Source: Chondrosia reniformis (Eukaryota > Porifera > Demospongiae > Chondrillida > Chondrillidae). From it: a stretch of 64,000 nucleotides of DNA. The notes beneath the pieces were generated by a model. That model was not told where the DNA came from. It did no database searches and saw only the letters and a program-made list of their open reading frames with translations. Location of the stretch: positions 5,642,001-5,706,000 of the forward strand of contig OX359191.1 of NCBI GenBank assembly GCA_947172415.1, given 5' to 3'. The translations under genes and the position numbers were made by a program. Positions 32,631-44,673 of the stretch are shown here, in pieces. The stretch's first letter is position 1; every line of letters starts with the position of its first letter.

Positions 32631-35600
32631 TTACTTGTCATTCTTCCAATACCAAATAGGCCATACATAGTTTAGTTCTATGGTTGCTATGCCAACCCTT
32701 AGTATCAGTCCACTTCCAATAGATAACCTTGGGTTTAATCTAAGTTTTCCCAGATCCTTCAATTCCTTTATATCTACAAATAAATAAACATAAGTCATAT
32801 GCTCTATATGGCCTGCCAAAATGTTGCAAGTGATTATAGCTATTACTGAAGAGTAAGCTTTTTTCAATATACATGTATACATAATTAAAATAAACAATAC
32901 ATTTCTATTTTTGTTTCTTGCATTCTATGATTACCTCTTTCTGTGGGTACAAGTGTTTTTATACTTCAAATTTATTATCTGATCAGAGAAGGGTTTCAAA
33001 CAAAATACACTATTTTATGATCCTCAGTATTGTTTGTTATAGATTATTGAATATTTGGTGCATTGATTAATTAGCTAAAGTAATGGGCATAACCTGTTGA
33101 TATTAGATTTCCTGCATTCACAAATCCATGTCCTTTGAGATGCTGTCCTGTCAACCAACTCATAACAGGAAGTGGTACATACAGGTGGCTACCAACAGCC
33201 CAATAGGCCTCTCCTCCAACACTCCAGTCTAATGGAAACAGATTCACAGGCATAATCTATACTTCTAACTGATTTCAGTCTATATAATTAGTGTATACGT
33301 ACGTAGTGTGTGTATAATGATATATAGGGACTTTCATTTAACATAAAGACAGTGTGTTGCAATACGTTCTAGTTAAATGCATTAAATGGCTGCATGTACC
33401 CCTCTCTCTGGGTCCAAGTCCCCACATTCCAAATCCTCTCACTGTAGTTGGACCACCAAGGAAGAACCTGAGAAGAGCAGCAACTTGATTCGGAGAAGTG
33501 ACAAGTAGTATAATGACTGACCTGTCACTGATGCAGCTTGTGCAGTTAAATGGCTTTAACAGTCCTCCCCAAAAAGAAAAGGAAGTTGTCTACATAAAAT
33601 GCATGTACTGTAATACCAAAAGCTTAGTTATTTCCTTTTTTAGTTACAGTACAATACACATTTACATACATACGTACATACAAACTGGAGTATGCATACA
33701 ATCAGATATAGGCATGTCCAAGAAGCAGTTTCTTAGATATCAAACTTTCAAAAGGAATTCAAGCCAGCAGTGATCTTATGTCAAGTCCTATGGCCTAGTT
33801 CAATATGCTAAATTTCAATAGCTTTCAAGCTTTTAGTTATACTGAAACTACCAATGTCATGCGCTTATTGTATAACAACTACTAACTGCAGGCGTGTATG
33901 GTGTACAAATTAAAGTTCTAGTTAACAGATTAAAATTCAAAATGCCTAATGTCTACATGTACTGTGTATATGAATTATCAAAACAGATGAATGAGAATTC
34001 CAATATGAATAGTGGGTTAATGCTGCATGTACGTAATAGCATTTTATGCAATTATTAGAATTAGTCATAATACAATACAATTTTAGTGTAAATACCTATG
34101 TCTATGTATACTACTAATGAAAAGTATGTTTTTGAGATACAGTTAATACCAAAAATTAAATATTAAAACTTCAAACTACAATATATCAATACAATCTAAT
34201 TGGAAACACATTTTTCATAACTACAGTATGTATACCTGGTCAGTACACAACCAATAGCTGCATTAAAACTTAATAATTTCACTAATGCCTTTTTGTTTCC
34301 AAAGATATACATTGGTCTATGGACTGTCCTTCAATTAGGCACAGAATAATAGGTTACAAACATTGAATAACAATAGCAGCTGTGACACATACTAGTTCAG
34401 AATAAATTTCATTGAACACATCGGTCTGTATTTCCATCTTTCCAAAAGAAACATTTCCACCTAAACCAGCCAATTCCTAAAGCAAACATAAGGTTACAAT
34501 AATCCATACATCAAGCTACGTAACTGCCTACAGCAAGAAATTAATACATAAAGTAAACCCTATTACAGCAACAAGAGCCAATAATGGTAAACAAAAACCA
34601 TTAAAATGGTTACTGTACACTGCATATACACAATATTTATAAAATGCAAACAAGTAGAATATAGTACTGTGCCATTTCACAGTCACAGAGATCCTTGAAG
34701 ACAAACACCCTGATGCCAACCCTGAAGCAATGATTTTTGTTCATGCTGAAAATGAATTCCATAGACTGAATAGAAAGTTGCCCTGTGTACCACTCAAGCT
34801 ATCTTCCCGGCCCTCGCCCCTATCCTGATCAACACCTATATACCATGACTCTTCCTAGCTGTTTGTGGACGGTGAATGTGTGCTATCCAAGGAAAGTACC
34901 ACCCAGGGGGATCCCCTCGCCATGGCCATGTACACAATTGGAACTCAGTCCCTGATACACAGACTTGACAATATTGCCAAGCAAGTCTGGTATGCTGATG
35001 ACTCTGCTGCCGGATCAAGTCTAGACAGACTTAAGGCATGGTGGAACAGGTTGGAGGAGATTGGTCCACAATATGGTTACTTCACGAAAGGTTTCAAGAC
35101 CCAAATCCCAGTCAAGCAGAAGGTTGCTGAAACTGCTAAGGAAGTTTTCCATGGCACTGGAATCAAGATCTCTACTGAGAGTGTAAGGTACTTAGGAGGT
35201 GCCATTAGCACAGCACCTTTCCTCACAGACTTTACTAAAAGGAAGGTATAGAAAATTGGGCAAAAGAAGTGAGGACGCTCAGTGTATTTGCCAGAACACA
35301 GCCCCATGCCGCCTATGCAGCATTTACTCATGGCCTATCATCCAAATGGAATATTTCTTGCATGTCATGGATGTGGAAGCATTATTAGCGGCATATCTGT
35401 TACTGCCATTGGAGTCTGCGATCCATTCACAGCTCATCCCAGTACTGACAGGTCAAAATCCTCCAGGAGACTTGATTCAGCAACTGATAGCACTCCCTGT
35501 ACACTTAGGACGCCTTGGTCTGTGTACAACTGGTTCCACTAATCTGCTTTGAGGCTGTTTGTATCTGTGAAGAGAATGTCATTGGGCTGGTCACCAGGAT

Positions 35601-38600
35601 CACCAACTGTCAGGTTACCATTGCAGCCCAGCAGCTCGTCAAAGCAGAGTACGATCCATCAGATGAGCCAATCAGCAAGAAGATGCCTCGAAGCTGCACA
35701 GACAGCTCCCAGTCCACCTCCAACGACAGCCATGGGTTCTTGCCGCACAAGTCAGCATTCAGGGACTCCCTGGCCCTTCGGTACAATTGGGCACTTGTTA
35801 ACTTTCCATCCCACTGAAGCACTCTGGTCACCTGTGCACTGTGAAACATCCTCTATCTTGCCTAACTGGAAGGTTCTCCTCCATTAGGCACAATTAGGTA
35901 AGATACATGATAGCATCCCTACTAAGAGAGGTGTGTCCACGGAGCCACACCTGCAACCCTTGTCTGGAGAGCAATGTTCCATGGATCTGCTATGTGGAGG
36001 ACGGTGCAAGATTGGATGGGGAGGCAGGTTCGAGAAGGCATTTCTGGATGTAAGGGTGTTCAAACCTAGCGCCTGATCGAATCAGCAAGCTTCTCTGCAG
36101 ACAGTGTACAGACGACATGAACAGGAGAAGAAGCGCCAACGTGTAAGAGAAGTGGATATATATTTTAATTAGTCCGAGTACCTGATAATGAAAGTACTAT
36201 TGGCAGTATTAAGTACAATAGAACTGCTCTTAACACTGCCAATGTCACTTACAAACTTACAAACAAGGAATACATACGTACATATGTACATATTAACTTA
36301 CTTGTGTTAGTCTGGACACATATCCAGAATGAGGGTTCCATGCACAGTCTCTAGTATCAGCTATCAACATATGCTGCATGGAATATGAGCATAATTAAGC
36401 ATTTAAGCAGTTGCAAAATATAATAAATTATTAAATTGCAACCGAATTATTTACCATAATTAAAAGTAAAGTGGTGTTCAGTATGAAGTGCTGCATTTTG
36501 AATTACTAATCATAGTATCAGTATTGAAACTACGTATATACGTATGTATGTATAAACACATATAGTGCCAATGAAAATTGTTTATTTTTTGAGTATATTC
36601 GGAATTCAATCCAGCCACAATAGATTAACTTTGTCGTATAAAGTACTTCTATTGTAGTAAATATGTATACTTTGACTGAAGACTTCAGTGAGTGTCCTCC
36701 TTGTTCCCTTATTGAAAGGGGAACAGTGTTACTGAACCCAAACAGCTCTCTCCAGTCCACTGACCATCCTAAATAATGCTCACCTAGCCAAGATGGCACC
36801 TGAATGAAGGTAAATAAAAACATGATTGTCCACAGAATATACAGTAGCTTGTAGCAACAGCAGAGAGTAGAGTAGCAATGCACAGACAAATGTAAATGGT
36901 ACAGATGACCACACCCCAGTCATTGCACATGCACTGATAGTATGTCCTAAAAGCTAATCATAATCACCCTATGAGTATAGTGCTGGTATTGAAAATAAGT
37001 ACAAAGTGACATACAACAAGTTGAAATGAGGCATCAGTAGTCTGCTGCTGGTAGCCACTGAAAGGATGGTCAGTCTTTGAAGTTCCAACAGAGAGGAAAA
37101 TCCTAAAACACACAAAAGAGGCAGTCACAAAGTGATCATATCAATAGACCGCATGATGCATAGCAGATACCTACAGTGTATGCTCATGTGAGAGTACTAT
37201 AGGAATAATATGTATGAGAAAACTGCTATATATAGTACTCATTTGAATCTACAAACATGTTACCGCAAAGAGAAACTGGAAATGTTTACCATTTGAAATA
37301 GCAAATTCTTTAAAAGAGGAAACTAAGTGTTCTAAATATTTAAAATACTGATACATTAAATGCTATGTAGTACCTACTCTCAATTTTAAATCTATAGTAT
37401 ATGCACTTAATAAACTAAGTGTAGACCAAGTGTTAAACCACTGGTCCACTAGTATTGCTTATGATAAAGAATATAAATCACTGCACCTTTTTCGAATGTC
37501 TTGCGTCAATGGCTTCATAAAATTCAGCTGCAGGTACGTATGATATGCATATAAAGGGCGCTTAATGAAGACAGTGGACACACAAGACTGGACAGACAGG
37601 TACACATACCTGAAATGTCTGCCCCCAGTGTGGAAATTGTGTTGACGTTGTAATCTTCACTTCTTCTGCTCTGCCAAAGGTATTCCTCAAAGAAAAATTA
37701 ACTGACTACAAAAGGGCCATTTGCAGATGTACATACATAAATACATACGTACACTTGGTTAATTATAATGTTCTGTTGCAGTACCATTTAATTACTGTAA
37801 CAGATTAACTTGTGTAAAGATAGCATTTCTTCAATGTACACCGTAATAATGTTATGCAGCCCAAACACACCATTGTTGTACTTGTTACAAAAAATCAGAG
37901 TGTATACCACTAAATCGACTTTACTTGATAATTTTAAACTGCATATTTTCAAGAAACAAAACCCCAAGAAGTGAGATAGTTAGAAGATACAGTGTAGAAA
38001 GAAATTACTTCAACACAATTTGAGTCATTAAACAAATAATTTAGTTTGTCATTGGTATTAGTTGGGTGGTTAGAATTAAAGGGCCACTGAAGTGGTCAAA
38101 ATTGATTTCGAGATAGGACAATTTTCGAAGACTTTCCTAAACGTCCATACGAATTTCAAAGTTCGTATGGACGTTAGTCGATCGATCGAGGAAAAATCGA
38201 CCCACTTCCGGACCACTTCGGCACGATTGCGGTAAAGTTGCGGACAGTTTGCGGTTAGGCCTATCGTGACGTCACGAACAGAACATAGCTCAATCAGCAA
38301 CCCAAACTCCTACGCAATATGGGCATATAGCCAAAGTGTGCAAAAGCCTCATATGCAGCACATTGCAATATGATGCGATCAGGCAGCTTCGAAGTGTATG
38401 CGGTAGTTAAATGGTGCGATGGGAAGACCAGCCACAGCGTGATTTGCAGGGTTTGGAAGCTGACCTAAGTAAAGATCTCCAGGAAATCATAGCGTTACAG
38501 AAGAGTAGGAGTGGGCCAAAGTCCAAAAAAGGGGAGTCACAGAGTACACTTATGGATTTTGTGGACGTGTATACAGTAATCCTCCTTGGTCCCCAAGTAA

Positions 38601-41600
38601 GAGCAGGACCATTGGCACCGATACAGAGGAAACTTCATCAGAGCATGGTAGCTATTTGAATCATTACTTCAGTGTCCATTGCACTGAGATATTTACTAGG
38701 TTTGCCTAATCCTATGCAGAATCACTTGAAACTGATCCACTGCTGGCAGAATGTTGTCATGATTCTGGCGACATTGCAGAATTCACTACTGCTGTTGACA
38801 GTGGTAAGTTGTAAAGTAGATTTGAGAATGCATAGATATATCCCCGTCAACAGCATAAGATGATTTTGGATAAGCCTTTCTTGTTTACTTTCTCATTCAA
38901 TGAAGCACTTGACGAGCTTCGTAGGATATTGGATGATGTGGAGTGTCCAGAAGTAGCCACCACCGACTCAATATCTGTGTGGCAAGTCCGAATGGAAAGA
39001 CTTGAAGAGGACTGGGAAGTTCAAAGACCAGCCATCTATTACCATATGCCTCACAAAGCTGGGAGTTTTAACTTTTAAATGATTGATCTCCTTATTTATG
39101 TGTATTCACATGCGTGTAGAGGTGTCAACTGTGTTCCAGTGAAGCTTCGCTGAGATGCATGGACTGTGGCCCATGCTTCCTGCTGTGCAGTGTGTGTGAC
39201 GGCAACATTCACTCCAGCAGACCCTGTCATGACAGAGAGGCTTGGCTGAGTGATCACTTTCATCCAATTTCACCAACACAATCTGTTGATAATGAAGGAG
39301 CCATCATTAAACAAGGTTTGTTTTTCTTGTTTAATGTTTCATAAAAATAGGACACATTCTTATATCCATGGCCTTTCTCCTCCTTCATCTTCCTCGTGAG
39401 TGAGATGTGTTGTTCTACATGAACCTGAGTGCTGTCCACAAAGTCACAGACATGAAGGGTTTGACATTCATCCTTCAGCCAGCACCAGAATCATCGTTAC
39501 TCTGAAAGGTATATTGTGCAATGAAAATCTATCCCTATATCTCTCTAGAATCGTGCCTGTAATTGTGCTCAGGTTGTTACGATGCTCTCTTGTCATGCCG
39601 TGCATGTGGGTGCCAACTTGACTCTTCATGTCCCCTTGATGCAATTGATTGAGGGTATTGGCCAGGAAGTCCCCGGCACAGATCGAAGTACCTTTTTGAT
39701 CTCCAATTGCTACAATATTACAATTTGTTACAATTGCATTGTCCGGGGCTTTCAAAAATGGGTTTCCTGAAGAGCCTTGCAGTATTTTCTGCCAACAGAG
39801 GCCATGTAAGTTTGTGTATACCCTGTGCACACATGTATCGTATTCCTGAATCCTTCCTTTTTGAATAATCTTAGAGACAAATTAACGTAAGGAACCCTCA
39901 ACACAGAGTACCATATCCTCAGTGCCTCGTCTCTCTGTCATGCATGCTAATGCATACTCTTGGGCTTGCCAGGTGAGATGACTTGTAAACAGGAAGGGCT
40001 GAGAATCTACAGGTTTGAGGTGTGTTAGTCCACAACTGATTTTCATGTTAAGTTTGGTATGTATGTATAACTTTAGGTTTTGTGGGGCGGTTGCTGGCAG
40101 CCACAAGCTGCTCTCAGTACTGGAGAAGACAAGGAGCAACTGTTCAGTTTTTTGGCTCGCTTTAATCCCCAGCATTATCTACCTCTTCCAAAGTGAACTA
40201 TTCTGTATATTGCAGGCCGAGAAGAGCAACTCACTTGTGCCGTAATATTTTGGAATGAACGGAAGGTTGAGGGCCTGCTCAACAAAAGGCTGGTGAAGAC
40301 TTGCAAGCAAATTGCTGAGTTTACTACTCAACTTTTAGAGCTGACACAGACAACCATTCTTGAGCATGCTAAGGAGCTTGGACAACAGTGTAAAGACAAA
40401 GTGCAAGAATGTGCAAGAGGTATGTTGCTAAGCTCCTTTAATTGTCATGATGTCATGTCATACTTGTCCTCCTTTGCATAGACATGTTAGTCACTGTTCT
40501 TAATGACTTAGATTATACTACATATATACATTATTATCTATCTTCAGATGAATTGGTGCATGGTTCCATATACAACCTACACTTGAATGAGACGCACCTG
40601 TAACTATATGGGTAAAGTAAGCAAGAAGATGAGGGTGGTTATGTGAGAAAGGAAGGTGGTGTATAAGCATGAGGAGGATGACATGAGGTGGGTGACATGA
40701 AGAGTGACGTGAGAGGGTGACATAGAAAGGTATAGTAAGGAGAGTAAAGTAGCTTGAGGATGACATGAGGATGTTGACACAGGAATTATGATGTGAGGAG
40801 GGTAATGTGAGAGGGACGGCACGATGAAAGTAATGTGAGGACACTAAGGAGGATGAAATGAGGAGCTAGGGTGACACGAGAAGGGAGGGTGAAGTGATGT
40901 GAGGAGGATGACATGAGGAGGGCAACGTAAGAAGGGTGATGTGAGGAGGGTGAAGTAGGGATAGCGACTTGTGTGTGTCTGCAGGGAGAGGATGCTTAGG
41001 CAAGGATAAAGTGAGAAGAATAGAGTTAGAGGGGTGTGACTGAGGATGTGGAATGAAGAGGGTGAAGTGAGGAGTGAAATGCAGCCATGCAGTGAGATGT
41101 AAGAGGGTGAAGTGTGGTAAAGGCAAGGATACAGTGAGATAGTGACGCGACAAAATTTTTGTACACACTAGCCAATTGGGAACTGTTTTCCAACGTTTTG
41201 GTAGCATACAGCTACCATCATCAGGGAATATTAATAATGACAAGGAAAGCACTCATGCATAAGCTACCAAAACGTTGAAAAACAGTTCCCAATTGGCTAG
41301 TGTCAGCAAAACATTTGACATGTCTGAAGTACGTACCTAGCCACTCAGGCCTTTTCGAGATAGTGAAGTGAGGGGTGAACACTGGAGTAAAGAGAGGGTG
41401 AAGATAGCAATGCATGAAGTGAGGCAAAAGTCGGAGTGAAGCCCGTTGTCAACAGTTGTTGAACGGTTGGGGACCTGGGTGAGGTGGGTGGTTAGCTAGG
41501 TTAGCTAATAAGAAGAAACATGCGCATCAACCAGACCTACCATCTATGCTTCTGCTAGCTATTAACTTACATGTATCATCTGTTGAAATAAAATCAGCAA

Positions 41601-44549
41601 GATCCTCGTCCATAGTGCTTGCTATAGCTGCTCTTTCTGAACTACGTAGCTTCATCCGCCATATTGAAAGTCGTTGCCTGATTTTGCAATGTGCCACATA
41701 TGAGGCTTTTGCAATGTGCCGCATATGAGGCTTTTGCACACTTTGGCTATATGCCCATATTACGTAGGAGTTTGGGTTGCAATCAGCGTGTATGCTAATA
41801 TACACGATTTTACCGATACAGACTTCTTTGTCAACGGCGGCATTTTTCCCACAAACAGATATAGAAATGAGATGTTGTGCCTATCTTTCCAGCGGGAAAG
41901 TCAACCTCTAGAGCACTTCCACTCCGACGGAGTGTCGATTCTCTTAGAACACACATAACTTAGGCAGCCATTTTTCGAACTAAACGAAATTGTCTATTCA
42001 AAATTTTGTATTGCTGAAATACAGGGAACATATGTACAGATTGTTCTAAGCAAAATTTCGAATGAACCGAATACAAATTTTGTGGACTACACTGTAGTAA
42101 GTAATAATGATATTACATGACTGGTCAGTAAAATATGCTTACAGCATCTCCCGATTGGTTTCCAGCCTGAGCTGCTACACCAGCTGTAAATCTCTTCTTC
42201 TCCTCAACTTTGAACTCAATATCAATATAACTCTTGTTAGGATCTGAACCTTCAACTAATTAAAGGACAGAGAAAACAGTGCAACCTTAGACAGTAGCCT
42301 GCATGCCTTGATAGAGTTCATATTATATTGCTAATAAGGTACAGAAACTTGCCAAGTAGAATATTCAATTTAATATCAAGATTCTGCTAATTGTGGATGC
42401 ATCAGGAATTAAATGTGATAACTCATAGTACACTGCATACACAAGTACTATTGCTAGGATAAATATCTCTCTGTTTTTTTAACTTTACATAATAGTACAT
42501 ACGTAAATCCTCAATTTAGGAGAGTGAAATTGTATGCATAATATCTATACTACCGAAGTATTAAGCTTCAAAAAGACTGCAAATTGTTTCAGCACAACTT
42601 GTGAATTACATTAAATTGCTACCTGTGGTGTGACTGCCTGTTGTTAAAACAATTCACAGAGTGTAAGGTAATGGGACTAGCCTTTTGACTTTCTAAGAGT
42701 GACCATTATCTTGTCTTTGAAGACGTTTAGCTGCTTCAAGTTATCAGTAGATTTCTTGATTTCATTTAATGTCTACAAAAGTAAAGCATTACTCATTATC
42801 ATTAAACATATCTTGTGCAATAGGTTAATTCAGAACTCAAGCAGCTATATAAGAACATCAGCTAAACAGTTTTCTTTCACAATTAATTCAAGTAAGATAA
42901 GGTTTCTTGTTCTCTCTTCATGTTGACTGTGGATGTGCCACCTCTCCAGGAAACACAATATGTACTTAAATGTGTGCGGAGGTGTGTGGATGGTGTGTGG
43001 AGGTATGTGGAGGTGCATGGATGGTGGTGGTCCTCGTCACTGTCAGCTTGTAGAGCCTTCCAGACCTCTACATGACTCTCCTGGACTATTGAATTTAAAC
43101 TTTGAACATCTCTAACTAGTATCAACAGTAACATGTGTGTCCCTTTCTTTCCTTTTCCTAATAATTGATCATTTACAATGCAAGTAAACAATATTTATAT
43201 ATCATATCACCAACAGCCATCCATCATACCATGTCATGTATCTTATTTAAACAGCATGAAGTGCTCGTCTTGATATTCATTAGCTGTGAGTTAGCAAACA
43301 TTTGAATTAATCGGGAGAGAAATATTTTGGCTATTGTAAGCAAAGATTTAAGCTTATTAGATTAACTCAACATCTCAGGCCCTCTACATGCAGCATTTCT
43401 TGTGTGATTCTGGCTAAATAATCAACTGCAATTTATGCTCAAAGAGTCGAAAGATGTACTATCCAAGAGATAAAGATTCTCAGGAATGTTTTAGGGTAAA
43501 ATGTTTACTTGTAATGATTAAAGTAGGAGAACAGTGATTCAAAACTTTATGCACATGTATATTGTACTCGTTATGTTAATTTACAAAGTTACTGTAAGTG
43601 GTAAGTGGTTCCTAAGTGGTAATACACTGTTGCAAGTGGATACTATACGTAACCTACCTACCTCATAAAGATTGGTTGCTTTGATGATATTCCATATCTG
43701 CCTTGCAACAATGTCTCCTTTTGTCTTCACTAATCCTTCGACAACTACATGTTTCACTTCAGTCTGCAACATACAGCCAAGTACAGATTTACATACACTC
43801 AACATTACTGTATGTATAATATAAATTACATAATATAAATACGCACATAGCTTTTAGATCAGCTTTAGATCTTAATATTACCTATTTTCAAATCCTTTTT
43901 GGTTAGGCTAGAAAATGTACGTTATGTATTGTTTGATATAATTGATATACTAACATTGTAATAACTACATCAAATAATAGAATACCACCAGTATTAGTAC
44001 CAATTATATATATACAATTACATATAAGGAATATGTAAAATACGTAGATATAGGCCTCATCCATATGGTCAAGTTTATTTCTATTTAGTAATTGTGTATA
44101 TTTAGTGTTAGATTAGAGATCTAAGCTAATGGAAAAATAAGTTATTTATCAGATTATGAAATGACTATGTATCATAAAACTTACGTTCACTTTTGCAGGA
44201 TTCTGCAAAAAAGGAAAAAATATAAGAATAAACAAAATTTTCTGGTTAGGAACAACAATAGTATCTAAGTATGGATTTAATTATTATATAAGATTTAAAG
44301 AAATAGCTCCTTACAAATCATTCTGTGAATAATCAAAACTTTCCAAATGCATGAAAACAGCTCACATACACATTATGATGTGTTCTATAGAAAAGCACTA
44401 CTCATTGTAGATCTTCAAAATCAGTTTACAACAAGGACATACAGACTTTAAAATTTTATTGTGATCAAGTAAACGTTATCACAAAGACTGGAACACAACC
44501 TCACTTTGAAATCGAGAATAATACTTACTATATTCTGATCTGTCGCCAT
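32631..44549 (-). CDS. SAMM50: SAMM50/Sam50, mitochondrial outer-membrane beta-barrel assembly protein
   Basis: Sam50 is the Omp85-family pore of the SAM complex that inserts beta-barrel proteins into the mitochondrial outer membrane. Coding exons: 44529-44549, 44185-44202, 43662-43763, 42682-42772, 42143-42255, 37840-37880 (tentative), 37610-37685, 37487-37527, 37015-37102, 36671-36799, 36302-36373, 34393-34476, 33522-33589, 33400-33467, 33094-33228 and 32631-32773; frames join through all of them to about 429 residues (human about 469). A POTRA domain (HVVVEGLVKTKGDIVARQIW) precedes the barrel, with NTFGRAEEV, VDWRELFGFSN, FFLGGPTTVRGFGMWG, WSVGGEAYWAVG and FVNAGNL matching human SAMM50 landmarks. 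The final strand ends ELNYVWPIWYWKNDK; the extra YWKNDK tail after the barrel is unusual. Introns carry a KDZ transposon and a reverse-transcriptase remnant. Confidence 0.93.
34690..36150 (+). mobile_element. LINE-like reverse-transcriptase element remnant in a SAMM50 intron
   Basis: Plus-strand frames give VDGECVLSKESTTQGDPLA and QVWYADDSAAG (the reverse-transcriptase active site, YADD), then LESAIHSQLIPVLTGQNPP, LPVHLGRLGL, ALRYNWALVNFPSH, a DGARLD-like stretch and DVRVFKPSA near the end. This is the same protein family as the remnant at 1035-1925, with a possible restriction-like nuclease at the C-terminus. Frames shift and stops occur, so it is inactive. It inserted antisense to SAMM50 between exons 11 and 12 in the listed order. 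Confidence 0.75.
40620..41150 (+). repeat. Purine-rich degenerate minisatellite
   Basis: Over about 500 bp the plus strand is almost all A and G, built of imperfect units like GATGACATGAGGAGGGTGA. The opposite-strand frames rich in S, H, L and P are translations of this repeat, not genes. It sits inside the KDZ remnant. Confidence 0.75.
41166..41302. repeat. Hairpin with 40-bp arms
   Basis: The left arm 41166-41205 (CACTAGCCAATTGGGAACTG...) and right arm 41263-41302 (...CAGTTCCCAATTGGCTAGTG) are almost perfect inverted copies with a spacer of 57 bp. It is probably a small foldback element. Confidence 0.75.
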
Positions 44550-44673
44550 TTTTGTAAGCGTTGCGCAACGTTTGCCTGTGGTAGGCGTAACCCTAGTAAT
44601 AGACCTGGGCGTGTCTCCAAGGTCAAACCTGGTCATGTTCAAGAGGTCTACAAAGAAACACCGCGAGAAAAGG
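44550..44673. promoter_or_regulatory. Shared divergent promoter of SAMM50 and the NLR gene
   Basis: Only 124 bp separate the SAMM50 start codon from the likely NLR start codon. The interval contains the perfect palindrome CGTTGCGCAACG at 44559-44570, whose core TTGCGCAA matches the consensus of C/EBP-type bZIP factors. No TATA box is evident. Function is inferred from position only. Confidence 0.5.

Larger units (their letters stand above)
38290..41795 (+). mobile_element. KDZ (Kyakuja-Dileera-Zisupton) DNA transposon remnant
   Basis: Inverted repeats of about 100 bp lie at 38290-38395 and 41665-41790 (both contain GCATATAGCCAAAGTGTGCA or its complement). Plus-strand coding pieces match KDZ transposases: CSVCDGNIHSSRPCHD (39160-39345), then CSGCYDALLSCRACGC, GYWPGSPRH, YLFDLQLLQ and HCPGLSKMGFLKSL (about 39565-39810), and RKVEGLLNKRLVKTCKQ (about 40255-40480). 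The pieces lie in different frames and look intron-split; the downstream catalytic part is lost to a purine-rich repeat. It fills a SAMM50 intron, antisense to the gene. Confidence 0.85.

Noticed and set aside
40518-41252. Minus-strand frames rich in S, H, L and P
   Set aside because: They are translations of the purine-rich minisatellite.
42883-43191. A minus-strand frame between SAMM50 exons 3 and 4 as an extra exon
   Set aside because: It does not match the family, and exons 3 and 4 join in frame and in register with human SAMM50 without it.
44572-44673. Upstream in-frame ATG at 44572 as the NLR start
   Set aside because: It is only 22 bp from the divergent SAMM50 start codon and the added residues lack domain character; 44674 is more likely, though not proven.
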